DNA from: Pimelobacter simplex
GTDB taxonomy: Bacteria; Actinomycetota; Actinomycetes; Propionibacteriales; Nocardioidaceae
Assembly: GCF_900114845.1 (NCBI RefSeq)
Contig: NZ_FOUK01000001.1
Span: 1,404,479-1,468,478 of the forward strand
Length of the DNA stretch: 64,000 nt
Reading direction: 5' to 3'
Position numbers and translations under genes: made by a program
Part shown: positions 50,373 through 59,670 of the stretch, one piece after another
Layout: each line of letters begins with the position of its first letter
Position numbering within the stretch: the first letter of the stretch is position 1
The notes under the pieces: model-generated
Database searches by the model: none
What the model was told of the DNA's origin: nothing
What the model saw: the letters and a program-made list of their open reading frames with translations, nothing else

Positions 50373-51455
50373 ATGAGCACGATCCTGATGGTGGGGACCC
50401 GCAAGGGCCTGTGGGTGGGCACCTCACCCGACCGGGCCGACTGGACCTTCACCGGGCCTCACCACGACATGGAGGAGGTCTACTCCTGCCTGGTCGACAC
50501 CCGGAGCCCGACACCGCGGCTGTTCGCGGGTGCCTCGTCGAGCTGGCTCGGCCCGCAGCTGCGGTGGTCCGACGACCTCGGCGCGACCTGGCACGAGACC
50601 CCCAACGGCGCGATCCGGTTCCCCGAGGGCGCCGGTGCCACCGTGGCCCGGATCTGGCAGCTCGTCCCCGGGGTCGGCGACGGCGTGATCCACGCGGGCA
50701 CCGAGCCGGGCGCCGTCTTCACCTCGACCGACGGCGGCGAGTCGTTCCGGCTCGAGGAGGGGCTCTGGAACCACCCCCACCGCCCCCAGTGGGACGCCGG
50801 CTACGGCGGCCAGGCCTTCCACACCGTGCTCCCGCACCCCACCGACGAGCGCTCGCTCACCGCGGCGCTCTCCACCGGCGGCGTCTACCAGACCCGTGAC
50901 GGCGGCGAGAGCTGGGAGCCGCGCAACCACGGCATTCGCGCCGACTTCCTGCCCGAGGACCAGCGCTACCCCGAGTTCGGCCAGTGCGTCCACAAGGTCA
51001 CCCGGCACCCGTCGCGGCCCGAGCGCCTCTACGCGCAGAACCACGGCGGCGTCTACCGCTCCGACGACGAGGGCGGCTCCTGGACCTCGATCGGCGACAG
51101 CCTGCCCAGCGACTTCGGCTTCCCGATCGTCGTCCACCCGCACCGCCCGGACACGATCTGGGTCTTCCCGCTCGGCGGCGGCGACCGCCGCTACCCGCCC
51201 GACGCCAAGGCCCGGGTGTGGCGCTCCGACGACGCCGGCGAGTCCTGGACCCCCTACGGCTCCGGCCTGCCCGACGCCTTCTACGTCGGCGTCATGCGCG
51301 ACGCCCTCTGCGTCGACTCCCACGACCCCGCCGGCCTCTACCTCGGCGCCCGCAACGGCTCGGTCTGGGCCTCGGCCGACGACGGCGAGAGCTGGCGCCA
51401 GATCGCCGCCGACCTGCCCGACGTCATGTCGGTCAAGGTCGGCGTCTCGGCCTAG
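50373..51455 (+). CDS. Asp-box (BNR) repeat protein, sialidase/sortilin-like propeller
   Basis: 360 aa with GAGGAGGC upstream. No signal peptide. Six Asp-box repeats are visible: SDDLGATW, STDGGESF, TRDGGESW, SDDEGGSW, SDDAGESW, SADDGESW, giving a beta-propeller as in plant-cell-surface and exo-alpha-sialidase-like proteins annotated 'WD40/YVTN/BNR-like repeat'. No sialidase catalytic Arg/Tyr set was recognised, so a cytosolic scaffold or unknown enzyme is as likely as a hydrolase. Confidence 0.82.
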   Translation: MSTILMVGTRKGLWVGTSPDRADWTFTGPHHDMEEVYSCLVDTRSPTPRLFAGASSSWLGPQLRWSDDLGATWHETPNGAIRFPEGAGATVARIWQLVPGVGDGVIHAGTEPGAVFTSTDGGESFRLEEGLWNHPHRPQWDAGYGGQAFHTVLPHPTDERSLTAALSTGGVYQTRDGGESWEPRNHGIRADFLPEDQRYPEFGQCVHKVTRHPSRPERLYAQNHGGVYRSDDEGGSWTSIGDSLPSDFGFPIVVHPHRPDTIWVFPLGGGDRRYPPDAKARVWRSDDAGESWTPYGSGLPDAFYVGVMRDALCVDSHDPAGLYLGARNGSVWASADDGESWRQIAADLPDVMSVKVGVSA

Positions 51456-51464
51456 GTTGTCGTC

Positions 51465-51911
51465 ATGCCCGCCTTCGCGCAGACCCACGAGACCACGATC
51501 GCCGCACCGCCCGCGACCGTTCACGCACTCATCGACGCCTTCCCGGAGTGGACCCGGTGGTCCCCCTGGGAGGGCCTCGACCCCGACCTGCGCCGCACCT
51601 ACGAGGGCGAGGGCGTCGGGGCGTCGTACGCGTGGGAGGGGAACAAGAAGGCCGGCGAGGGCCGGATGACGTTCACCTCGATCACGCCCGAGCAGGTCGT
51701 CGTCGACCTCGTGTTCCTCAAGCCGTTCAAGGCGCAGAACGTGGTCACCTTCGACCTCACGCCCGACGGCCCCGGCACCCGTGTGGCCTGGACGATGAGC
51801 GGTGAGCGGAACCTGCTCTTCGCCGTCCTGGGGCGGCTGTTCTTCGACAAGGCGATCGCCAAGGACTTCCGGAGGGGGCTCGCCTCGCTCAAGGCGGCGG
51901 CTGAGGGGTGA
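51465..51911 (+). CDS. SRPBCC/polyketide cyclase-like protein
   Basis: 148 aa. The start HETTIAAPPATVHALIDAFPEWTRWSPWE and the later GTRVAWTMSGE fit the START/SRPBCC fold that binds hydrophobic ligands. TAGGTT (51453-51458) lies 6 nt before the ATG. Ligand unknown. Confidence 0.82.
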   Translation: MPAFAQTHETTIAAPPATVHALIDAFPEWTRWSPWEGLDPDLRRTYEGEGVGASYAWEGNKKAGEGRMTFTSITPEQVVVDLVFLKPFKAQNVVTFDLTPDGPGTRVAWTMSGERNLLFAVLGRLFFDKAIAKDFRRGLASLKAAAEG

Positions 51912-51914
51912 CGG

Positions 51915-52003
51915 GAGTTTCGCCGGTCGACCGGCGAAACTCACACCTGACCGATGAAGTTCCGTCGGTCCAGTGTGAGTTTCACCGGTCGACCGGCGAA
52001 ACT
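51915..52003. repeat. double-palindrome REP-like element upstream of ilvD
   Basis: A perfect 28-bp palindrome (51915-51942, centre GGTCGACC) and a near-copy (51978-52003, one mismatched pair) face each other across a spacer that is itself paired: AAACTCACAC near 51938 and GTGTGAGTTT near 51973. Total folding would be three-armed. The layout resembles bacterial REP/BIME elements. The ilvD -10 box (52023) follows. Confidence 0.75.
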
Positions 52004-52034
52004 GTCCCCGCCACCACAGGCGTAGCCTTGACCC

Positions 52035-53882
52035 ATGCCCACCCTCCGTTCCGCGACGTCCACCTCGGGCCGCAACATGGCCGGTGCGCGTGCCCTCTGG
52101 CGCGCGACCGGCATGACCGACTCGGACTTCGGCAAGCCGATCATCGCCATCGCCAACTCGTTCACCGAGTTCGTCCCCGGTCACGTCCACCTCCGGGACG
52201 TCGGCAAGATCGTCGCGGAGTCGGTGGTGGCGAACGGTGGTGTCGCCAAGGAGTTCAACACCATCGCGGTCGACGACGGCATCGCGATGGGTCACGGCGG
52301 CATGCTCTACTCGCTGCCCAGCCGCGAGCTGATCGCCGACGCGGTGGAGTACATGGTCCAGGCGCACTGCGCCGACGCCATCGTCTGCATCTCCAACTGC
52401 GACAAGATCACCCCCGGCATGCTGCTGGCCGCGCTGCGGCTCAACATCCCGGTCGTGTTCGTCTCCGGCGGTCCGATGGAGGCCGGCAAGACGACGGCGA
52501 TCGAGGGCATCGTGCACTCCAAGCTCGACCTGGTCGACGCGATGTCGGCATCGGCCAACGACGCGGTGAGCGACGAGCAGCTCGACGTGATCGAGCGGTC
52601 GGCGTGCCCGACCTGCGGGTCGTGCTCGGGCATGTTCACGGCCAACTCGATGAACTGCCTGACCGAGGCGATCGGGCTGTCGCTGCCGGGCAACGGCTCG
52701 ACGCTGGCCACGCACGCCAAGCGCCGGGCGCTGTTCGAGGAGGCCGGCAAGGTCGTCATGGACCTGTGCCGCGCCTACTACGAGAACGACGACGAGTCGG
52801 CGCTGCCGCGCAACATCGCCACCCGTGAGGCGTTCGAGAACGCCGTCGCGCTCGACGTCGCGATGGGCGGCTCGACCAACACGGTGCTCCACCTGCTGGC
52901 TGCGGCCCGCGAGGCCGAGCTCGACTTCAGCGTCCACGACATCGACGCGATCTCGCGCCGGGTGCCGTGCCTGTCGAAGGTCGCGCCCAACTCGCCGAAG
53001 TTCCACATGGAGGACGTGCACCGCGCCGGCGGCATCCCCGCCCTGCTCGGTGAGCTGCGCCGCGGCGGCGCGCTCCACGAGAACGTCCACTCGGTCCACT
53101 CGCCCGACCTCGACAGCTGGCTCGGCGCCTGGGACATCCGCGCCGAGAGCCCGTCGGCCGAGGCGCTCGAGCTCTTCCAGGCCGCGCCGGGCGGGGTCCG
53201 CACGACCGAGCCGTTCTCGACCGAGAACCGCTGGGGCGAGCTCGACACCGACGCCGCCGAGGGCTGCATCCGCGACTTCGAGCACGCCTACTCCGCCGAC
53301 GGCGGCCTGGCGATCCTCAGCGGCAACGTCGCCGTCGACGGGTGCGTGGTCAAGACCGCGGGCGTGGCCGAGGAGGCGCTGGTCTTCCACGGCACCGCCA
53401 TCGTGTTCGAGTCCCAGGACGCCGCCGTCGAGGGCATCCTCGGCAAGAAGGTCGAGGCCGGGCACGTCGTCGTCATCCGCTACGAGGGCCCCAAGGGGGG
53501 CCCCGGCATGCAGGAGATGCTCTACCCCACGGCGTTCCTCAAGGGCCGCGGCCTGGGCGCGAAGTGCGCGCTCATCACCGACGGCCGGTTCTCCGGCGGC
53601 ACGAGCGGCCTGTCCATCGGGCACATCTCGCCCGAGGCGGCCGGTGGCGGTCTGATCGCGCTCATCGAGGACGGCGACCCGATCTCGATCGACATCCCCA
53701 ACCGCAGCATCCACCTCGACGTCGACGACCACGTCCTCGCCGAGCGCCGGGTGCTGCAGGAGAAGCGCGACAAGCCCTACACGCCGCTCGACCGCCAGCG
53801 TCCCGTGTCGGCGGCGCTGCGGGCCTACGCGTCGATGGCGACCGCGGCCTCCGACGGCGCCTACCGCCGCGTCCCGGACTGA
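52035..53882 (+). CDS. ilvD: dihydroxy-acid dehydratase
   Basis: 615 aa. Fe-S and metal-binding signatures: [11 protein letters not shown] and [19 protein letters not shown], plus [20 protein letters not shown] near the end. It makes the 2-keto acids for valine, isoleucine and coenzyme A precursors. TAGCCT (52023-52028) is 6 nt before the ATG, so it is probably leaderless. The PPOX gene is 3 bp downstream. Confidence 0.97.
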   Translation: MPTLRSATSTSGRNMAGARALWRATGMTDSDFGKPIIAIANSFTEFVPGHVHLRDVGKIVAESVVANGGVAKEFNTIAVDDGIAMGHGGMLYSLPSRELIADAVEYMVQAHCADAIVCISNCDKITPGMLLAALRLNIPVVFVSGGPMEAGKTTAIEGIVHSKLDLVDAMSASANDAVSDEQLDVIERSACPTCGSCSGMFTANSMNCLTEAIGLSLPGNGSTLATHAKRRALFEEAGKVVMDLCRAYYENDDESALPRNIATREAFENAVALDVAMGGSTNTVLHLLAAAREAELDFSVHDIDAISRRVPCLSKVAPNSPKFHMEDVHRAGGIPALLGELRRGGALHENVHSVHSPDLDSWLGAWDIRAESPSAEALELFQAAPGGVRTTEPFSTENRWGELDTDAAEGCIRDFEHAYSADGGLAILSGNVAVDGCVVKTAGVAEEALVFHGTAIVFESQDAAVEGILGKKVEAGHVVVIRYEGPKGGPGMQEMLYPTAFLKGRGLGAKCALITDGRFSGGTSGLSIGHISPEAAGGGLIALIEDGDPISIDIPNRSIHLDVDDHVLAERRVLQEKRDKPYTPLDRQRPVSAALRAYASMATAASDGAYRRVPD

Positions 53883-53885
53883 GTC

Positions 53886-54872
53886 GTGGGCAAGGTCCAC
53901 GCGGCGGTCGACGGCCGGCTGCGGGCGTTCGTCGAGCGCCAGAACGTCTTCTTCGTCGGTACGTCGCCGCTCGCCGCCGACGGCCACGTCAACGTGTCGC
54001 CCCGCGGCATCCCGGGCACGTTCGGGCTGCTCGACGAGCGCACGTTCGCCTGGGTCGACACGTCCGGCAGCGGCAGCGAGACGATCGCGCACGTCCGTGA
54101 GAACGGCCGCATCGTCGTGATGTTCTGCGCCTTCGACGGCGCGCCCAACATCGTCCGCTTCCACGGCCGCGGCCGGGTCGTGAGCCGCTACGACGAGGAG
54201 TACGCCGACCTGGCCGGCCGCTTCGACGACGTGCCCGGCGCCCGGGCGGTGATCGTGGTCGACATCGACCGGATCTCTGACGCCTGCGGCTACGGCGTCC
54301 CGCTGATGGACTACGTCGGCGAGCGCGACCTGCTGCCGCGCTACTTCGGCCGCAAGGGGGTGGCCGGCTCGGCCGACTACCGGCGCCGCAAGAACCGCAC
54401 CAGCATCGACGGCCTGCCCGCCTTCGACGACGACCCGCTCGACGAGTGGGCGACGCTCGACGGCCTGGGCCGGATCCGGGTGCGCCTCGGTGAGCAAATC
54501 GACGGCTGGCAGCAGCCGGCCGGCTACGCCCTCGCCCTCGACGGCGAGCTCGGCCACGTCAACGGGCCGGGCGGGATGCACGGCCTGCCCGCCGTCGTCC
54601 TGGCGACGGTGCTCAAGCACGACGGCGCGACCGCCACGCTCGACGTCACCGCGCAGCAGCTCGACGAGGCGATCACGGCGCTCACCCCGGCCGAGGCCTG
54701 CACCGACGTCGAGCACCCGAACCTCTGGTCGTGGCGCGAGCTCCGCGACCGGCTCCGCGAGCAGGGCGGCCGGGGCCGGGTGACGGCGGTGTTCGTGCGC
54801 GACACCGCCGACCCCGTCTCCTCCGAGGACGACGCCCGGCTGCGGGCGGGCTGGGCCGCTCAGGCCACCTGA
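53886..54872 (+). CDS. PPOX-family (pyridoxamine oxidase-like) protein with extra C-terminal domain
   Basis: 328 aa from GTG. Residues 5-175 are a split-barrel flavin/PPOX fold (VFFVGTSPLAADGHVNVSPRG; CAFDGAPNIVRFHGRGRVV; CGYGVPLMDY), widespread and mostly of unknown substrate. The C-terminal 130 residues (TLDGLGRIRVRLGEQIDGW...HLNP-like) are not recognised. Probably co-transcribed with ilvD; the end overlaps the convergent operon by 13 bp. Confidence 0.75.
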   Translation: MGKVHAAVDGRLRAFVERQNVFFVGTSPLAADGHVNVSPRGIPGTFGLLDERTFAWVDTSGSGSETIAHVRENGRIVVMFCAFDGAPNIVRFHGRGRVVSRYDEEYADLAGRFDDVPGARAVIVVDIDRISDACGYGVPLMDYVGERDLLPRYFGRKGVAGSADYRRRKNRTSIDGLPAFDDDPLDEWATLDGLGRIRVRLGEQIDGWQQPAGYALALDGELGHVNGPGGMHGLPAVVLATVLKHDGATATLDVTAQQLDEAITALTPAEACTDVEHPNLWSWRELRDRLREQGGRGRVTAVFVRDTADPVSSEDDARLRAGWAAQAT

Positions 54873-55798
54873 CGCGTCTGCGTGACGACGTCGGCCAGCT
54901 CGGGCAGGTAGGCGTCGCGGACCGTGACCGGCTTCGGCAGCAGGCCGTTGCGGTGCAGCAGGTCGGCGGCGCGCTGCTGCTCGTCGAGGAACTCCTCCGA
55001 CGGCGGGTGGATGCCGAACGGGCGGGTCGCCAGGGCGTGGGTCCACTCGTCGAGGTCGGCGCGCCGGCCGCGGCGGGCCGCGTCGTCGACGAAGTACTGC
55101 GCCGCCTCGCGCGGGTGGGCGGCGATCCAGGCGTCCGACTCCTGCAGGCTCTCGACGATCGCGCGCAGCTCGTCGGGGTGGGCGGTCGCGAAGTCGCGCC
55201 GGGTGAACCACAGCGACGGGTGGCTGAAGAGGCCGTCGGTCTCGACGAGCGTGGTCAGCGGCGCGGCCGCCTCGACCGCGGTCAGCTCGGGGTAGGAGCC
55301 GGTCCAGGCGTCGAGCTCGCCGTCGAGCAGGGCCTGCCCGGCGTCGAGCCCGGCGGTGTCGACCGGCTCGACGTCCGCCCAGCCGAGGCCGACCTGGTCG
55401 AGCGCGAAGAGCAGCAGCGTGGTCTGCCAGGAGCCGTGGCCGATCCCGACCCGCTTGCCCTTCAGGTCGGCGACCGTGGCGATCCCGGAGTCGGCGCGCG
55501 CGACCAGGCGGCCGTTGGCGATCCGCGGCTCGGAGACCCCGACGTACACGAGGTCGTGGCCCTGGCCGAGGCCGGTGATCGGCGGCGTGAAGCCGGTGCC
55601 GATGACGTCGTAGCCGCCGTCGGTGAAGAGGTGGTCGGCGTGCGCGGTGGGCAGGCCCTCACGGACGCCGACCCGGCTCTGCGGGAGGTCGCGGAAGTCG
55701 ACCCACTCGACGTCGGGCAGGCGCTGCTCGACGATGCCGCGGTGGCGCAGGACGAAGAGCGAGTTGTTGCTGGGGAAGTAGCCGATCCGGGTGGTCAT
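54860..55798 (-). CDS. SsuA-like substrate-binding fold protein without signal peptide
   Basis: 312 aa. IGYFPSNNSLFVLRHRGIVEQ, LFTDGGYDVIGTGFTPPITG and KGKRVGIGHGSWQTTLL follow the NitT/TauT/SsuA binding-protein pattern, yet there is no signal peptide or lipobox and the ATG overlaps the upstream stop, so it should be cytoplasmic. It lacks the Cys of the DszB-like gene product at 57881. It could be an inactive relative, a sensor or an enzyme. Last gene of the sulfur operon. Confidence 0.78.
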   Translation of the reverse strand: MTTRIGYFPSNNSLFVLRHRGIVEQRLPDVEWVDFRDLPQSRVGVREGLPTAHADHLFTDGGYDVIGTGFTPPITGLGQGHDLVYVGVSEPRIANGRLVARADSGIATVADLKGKRVGIGHGSWQTTLLLFALDQVGLGWADVEPVDTAGLDAGQALLDGELDAWTGSYPELTAVEAAAPLTTLVETDGLFSHPSLWFTRRDFATAHPDELRAIVESLQESDAWIAAHPREAAQYFVDDAARRGRRADLDEWTHALATRPFGIHPPSEEFLDEQQRAADLLHRNGLLPKPVTVRDAYLPELADVVTQTRQVA

Positions 55799-56997
55799 GA
55801 GGCGTTCCTCTCGATGGGGGCGGGTGCTGCGGGCGCAGCGGGGGAGGTGGGGTGGCCGGGGTGCCCGACGTACCCGGTCTTGTGGACGGACAGGCGGGGG
55901 AGTACCTCGGAGCCGATCCGGTAGGCCTCCTCGAGGTGCGGGACGGCGGCGAGGATGAAGGAGTCGACACCGATCTCGACGAGCTCCTCGAGCCGGGCCG
56001 CGACCTGCGCGTAGCTGCCGACCAGGCCGAAGGCGGGTCCGCCGCGCAGCAGGTGGAAGCCGCCCCAGACCTGGGGCTCGACCTCCATGTCGCGCGGGGT
56101 GCGCACGGGTCCGCGGACGAACGCGCGGGAGCGCGCGGCGCCGACGGAGTCGCCGCCGGTCGCCGCGTTGACCGCGGCGAGGTCGACCTGGGCCCAGCCG
56201 CGCTCCAGCTCGGCCCAGGCCTCGGCCTCGGTCTCCCGGGCGAGGACCTCGACGCGCAGCGCGAAGCGGGGACGACGGCCCAGGGTCGCGCTGCGCTCGC
56301 GCACCTCGGCGAACTTCTCGCGCAGGGCGTCGAACGGCTCGAGCCACGACAGGTAGTAGTCGGCGTACCCGCCGGCGGTGGCGATCGCGGCGGGGGAGGA
56401 GCCCGAGAAGTAGATCTCCGGCACGGCCTGCGCGGCGAGGTCGGGCGGCAGGCTGGCGCCGCGGACGTCGTAGAAGCGTCCCGCCAGGTCGTACGGCGCG
56501 GTGCCCCAGGTGCCCTGGAGCGCCTCGAGGAACTCGCCGGTGCGGGCGTAGCGGTCGTCGTGCGCGACCGGGTCGCCCCACCACGTCTGCTCGGGGCCGC
56601 CGCCTCCGGTGATGATGTTGTAGACGAGACGGCCGCCGCTGACCCGCTGCAGGGTCGCGGAGATCCGGGCCGCGTGGAACGGGTCGAGGAAGCCGGGCTG
56701 GAAGGCCACCATGAACCGGAACGAGCGGGTCTCCCGGACCAGCGCCGAGGCCGCGACCCAGGGGTCGTCGGTGAACGGGAACGACGGGAGCAGGCCCCCG
56801 ACGAAGCCCGACACCTCGGCCGCGCGGGCGACGTCGGCCATGTGGTCGAGGTAGGTGTAGCCGTCCCGACCGCCGTCGCGCAGGCCGGGCGCGATGCTGC
56901 CCGGCCCGGTCGGGGACCAGTCGCCGCGGGAGGCGACCCGCTGCCGCAGCGACGGCTGGTCGCCGTGGGTGCCGATCCGCCAGTAGATGTCGACCAT
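55795..56997 (-). CDS. SsuD-like LLM flavin-dependent monooxygenase
   Basis: 400 aa. The start (VDIYWRIGTHGD), RFMVAFQPGFLDPFHAARIS, RVSGGRLVYNIITGGG and the flavin/phosphate region are those of FMNH2-dependent alkanesulfonate monooxygenase (SsuD). It should cleave a C-S bond of a sulfonate to sulfite, needing a reductase (none in the window). ATGA overlaps with both neighbours. Confidence 0.88.
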   Translation of the reverse strand: MVDIYWRIGTHGDQPSLRQRVASRGDWSPTGPGSIAPGLRDGGRDGYTYLDHMADVARAAEVSGFVGGLLPSFPFTDDPWVAASALVRETRSFRFMVAFQPGFLDPFHAARISATLQRVSGGRLVYNIITGGGGPEQTWWGDPVAHDDRYARTGEFLEALQGTWGTAPYDLAGRFYDVRGASLPPDLAAQAVPEIYFSGSSPAAIATAGGYADYYLSWLEPFDALREKFAEVRERSATLGRRPRFALRVEVLARETEAEAWAELERGWAQVDLAAVNAATGGDSVGAARSRAFVRGPVRTPRDMEVEPQVWGGFHLLRGGPAFGLVGSYAQVAARLEELVEIGVDSFILAAVPHLEEAYRIGSEVLPRLSVHKTGYVGHPGHPTSPAAPAAPAPIERNAS

Positions 56998-57884
56998 CAG
57001 CGTGCTCCTCCTGCAGGGGTGAGGTCACGGACGCGCGGGAGCAGGTGCTCGGCGATCCGGTAGGTCTCCTCGATCCGGGGGTGGGCGTCGAGGAGGTACG
57101 TCGTGATGCCGGCCGCGACGAGCTCGGCCAGGCGCTCGGCGAGCTCGTCGTACGTGCCGACGAGCGCCGTGCGCGGATCGATCGTGCGCGGCACCTCGGG
57201 CCGGTGCTCGCGGGCCACGACCCGCAGCGCGACGCCGATCTCGAGCGGCCGGTCGCCGGCTGCCGCGCGCAGCGCCGGCCCGTGGGCCAGCGCCGTGTCG
57301 AGGTCGTCGAAGAGGTGGACGTCGGCGAACCGGGCGGACAGGGCGAGCGCCTCGTCGCTGCTCCCGGTCAGGTGCAGGCGCGGGAACGGCAGGTCCGCGA
57401 GCGCCTCGCGGAAGCCCCCGCCGACGACCTGGTGGTAGCGGCCCTCGAACGTGAACTCGGTGTCGTGCCACACGCCGCGGGCGACGGTGAGGAACTCGGT
57501 GGCCCGGGCGTAGCGCTCGGCACGGGTCCGGGCGGGCGGGGTCGTCTGGGACGGGCCCGGCTCGTCGACGACGAGCTGCCAGCCGAGCCGGCCGTCGAAG
57601 AAGCGCTGCGCGGACGCGGCCTGCTTCGCGGCGTAGACCGGGTTCCCCCGACTGATCGGCAGCTCCTGGACGACCTCGAGCCAGCGGCTCGCGCGCAGGG
57701 CGTCGTACGCGACGACGCTGGCCTCGTCGCCCCCGAGGTCGTCGGCGGCGACCACGCCGGCGAAGCCGCCGAGCTCGGCGGCGCGCAGTGCCTGGGCGCG
57801 CTGCTCGGCGATGTCGAAGCCCGGCCAGGACCGCTCGTCGCGGGTGGCGAGCGGGACCAGGAAGCGCGGCGCCGGGTGGCTCAT
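56997..57884 (-). CDS. second LLM-class flavin-dependent oxidoreductase
   Basis: 295 aa. LLM core is present (AAELGGFAGVVAADD; VYAAKQAASAQRFFDGRLGWQLV; RLHLTGSSDEALALSARFADVHL). It is shorter than SsuD and belongs to another subgroup, so it may act on a different sulfur compound or on the product of its neighbour. Its TGA overlaps the SsuD-like ATG (TGATG). Confidence 0.85.
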   Translation of the reverse strand: MSHPAPRFLVPLATRDERSWPGFDIAEQRAQALRAAELGGFAGVVAADDLGGDEASVVAYDALRASRWLEVVQELPISRGNPVYAAKQAASAQRFFDGRLGWQLVVDEPGPSQTTPPARTRAERYARATEFLTVARGVWHDTEFTFEGRYHQVVGGGFREALADLPFPRLHLTGSSDEALALSARFADVHLFDDLDTALAHGPALRAAAGDRPLEIGVALRVVAREHRPEVPRTIDPRTALVGTYDELAERLAELVAAGITTYLLDAHPRIEETYRIAEHLLPRVRDLTPAGGAR

Positions 57885-58915
57885 CGGCCCTCCTCCTCGT
57901 CGAGCAGGCGCCGGGCGGCGGCGAGCGGGGCCGGGTCGGCCCAGGCCTGCACGTCGACGGGCGCGTCGGTGAAGGCGTGCTCGTGCAGGAAGCGCTGCTG
58001 CTGGTCGAGCAGCGCGAGCCGCTCCGGGGAGAGGTCCGGGGTCAGGCCGAGGTGCACGTCGGCGCCGTACGCCGTCGTCACGCCGTCGCCGCCGGAGCCG
58101 ACCTCGCTGCCGAGGAAGGCGCGCACCTCGTCGGGGTGCTCGGTCGCCCAGCGGGCGGCGCGCAGCGTCTGCGCGAGGAACCGGACGACGAGCTCGGGGC
58201 GCTCGTCGAGCAGCGCGGCGTGCACGGTGATCGGGCGCGGCGTCCCGTTGTTGACCCGGTCGGCGAGCGATGGCGTCGCGTCGAGGTCGACGGCGACCAC
58301 GAGGCCCGCCGCCGCGGCCTGCTCGGCCGACCGGCCGCCCTTGAGGTAGACGGCGTCGACGGTGCCGGCCGCGAGCTCGTCGAGGCCCGGCCAGTGGGCC
58401 GCGGCCGACGGGTCCCAGCCCGGACGGCGGTCGGCCCGGCCGGGCACCTCGACCAGCTCGGCGTCGGCGAGGGTGAGCCCGGCGGTGCGCAGGGCCGAGG
58501 TGAGGCCGTGCAGCGCCATGGCGCGGGGGAAGCTCCGGGTCCGGGTGCCCGCCCAGCCGGGGACCGCCAGCCGGCGTCCGGCGAGGTCGGCGGCCGAGGC
58601 GATGCCGCTGTCGGGACGGACGACGACGCGCTGGCCCTCGTCGATCCAGGTCAGCCCGATCAGCCGCGTCGGAGCGCCCTCGGCGCGGGCGACGAGGGCC
58701 GGGACGTTGCCGCCCTCGCGGAAGAGCCCGACGAGGAGGTGGTCGAAGTGGTGCTCCGCGATCTCCGGGGGCGCGTCCTGGAGCACCTGCAGGGCCAGGT
58801 CGTCGCGGGCGAAGTCGTCGGCGAGCCAGCCCAGCCGGTGGGCGATGCCGCTCGCGGTGGGCACCGGGCAGCGGGTGTACCAGAGCGTGTCGAGCGAGGT
58901 CGGGGTCGTGGTCAT
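57881..58915 (-). CDS. DszB-like sulfinate desulfinase candidate (signal-less binding-protein fold)
   Basis: 344 aa, near DszB of Rhodococcus (365 aa). The N-terminus YTRCPVPTA resembles DszB YSNCPVPNA, whose Cys27 is catalytic; here it is C16. H56 and R66 with following GG match the DszB H60/R70/GG spacing of ten residues. GIASAADLAGRRLAV and LALLDQQQRFLHEHAF also fit. There is no signal peptide. DszB releases sulfite from an aryl sulfinate; here the sulfinate could come from the neighbouring monooxygenases. A plain binding protein is the alternative. Confidence 0.7.
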   Translation of the reverse strand: MTTTPTSLDTLWYTRCPVPTASGIAHRLGWLADDFARDDLALQVLQDAPPEIAEHHFDHLLVGLFREGGNVPALVARAEGAPTRLIGLTWIDEGQRVVVRPDSGIASAADLAGRRLAVPGWAGTRTRSFPRAMALHGLTSALRTAGLTLADAELVEVPGRADRRPGWDPSAAAHWPGLDELAAGTVDAVYLKGGRSAEQAAAAGLVVAVDLDATPSLADRVNNGTPRPITVHAALLDERPELVVRFLAQTLRAARWATEHPDEVRAFLGSEVGSGGDGVTTAYGADVHLGLTPDLSPERLALLDQQQRFLHEHAFTDAPVDVQAWADPAPLAAARRLLDEEEGR

Positions 58916-59670
58916 GGGGTTGCCTCCGGGGTGTCGACGCCGAGCTCGGCCAGCAGCCGTCGGCGGTGGGCGAGCAGGTGGGGGTCGGTGATCGCGCGCG
59001 GGTGGGGCAGGTCGACCAGCAGGTCGACGGACACGTGCCCGTCGCGCAGCATCACGACCCGGTCGGCGAGGCGCAGCGCCTCGTCGACGTCGTGGGTCAC
59101 CATCACGATCGCGGGGTCGTGGCGGCGGCGGAGCCGCTCGACCAGGTCGTGCATCTTGAGCCGGGTCAGCGCGTCCAGCGCGGCGAACGGCTCGTCGAGC
59201 AGGAGCAGGCGCGGCTCGCGCACCAGGGCCCGGGCGAGCGCCACCCGCTGCGCCTCGCCGCCGGACAGGGTGGCGGGCCAGGACCGCGCCTTGTCGGCGA
59301 GCCCGACCTCGGCCAGGGAGGCCAGCGCCGCGGCCCGGTTCGCGGCCGTGCCGCGCTGGCCGAGCATGACGTTGCGCAGCACCCGGTGGGCCGGGACCAG
59401 CCGCGGCTCCTGGTAGACCGTGGTCCGGGCCAGGGGGACGCCGAGCTCGCCGGCGTCGGGCCGCTCGAACCCGGCGAGCAGCCGCAGCAGGGTCGTCTTG
59501 CCGGTGCCGCTCGGTCCGAGCAGCGCGACGAGCTGACCGGGGGCGACGTCGAGGTCGATCCCGTCGAGGACCGCCTTGCCGTCGTACACCTTGCGGAGGC
59601 CGCGGATCCGCACGGCCGGGGCGGGGGACGTCGTGCTGCCGCCGGTCGCGGTGGCGAGGGTGACCGTCAT
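58912..59670 (-). CDS. sulfonate/nitrate-type ABC ATPase (SsuB-like)
   Basis: 252 aa. Walker A GPSGTGKTTLL, the short SsuB/TauB-type core with VYQEPRLVPAHRVLRNVMLG, signature LSGGEAQRVALARAL and Walker B LLLLDEPFAALDALTR. It energises the permease encoded just upstream (ATGA overlap). The start is the ATG at 59670; the long upstream frame is a shadow. Confidence 0.93.
   Translation of the reverse strand: MTVTLATATGGSTTSPAPAVRIRGLRKVYDGKAVLDGIDLDVAPGQLVALLGPSGTGKTTLLRLLAGFERPDAGELGVPLARTTVYQEPRLVPAHRVLRNVMLGQRGTAANRAAALASLAEVGLADKARSWPATLSGGEAQRVALARALVREPRLLLLDEPFAALDALTRLKMHDLVERLRRRHDPAIVMVTHDVDEALRLADRVVMLRDGHVSVDLLVDLPHPRAITDPHLLAHRRRLLAELGVDTPEATP

Noticed and set aside
49843..50427. 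A longer minus-strand frame around the ABM-like gene
   Set aside because: Overlaps the LuxR gene end and lacks any motif; the 101-residue frame in another phase is better.
50373..51455. Calling the Asp-box protein a sialidase
   Set aside because: Asp boxes only show a propeller; the sialidase Arg triad and nucleophilic Tyr were not recognised and there is no signal peptide.
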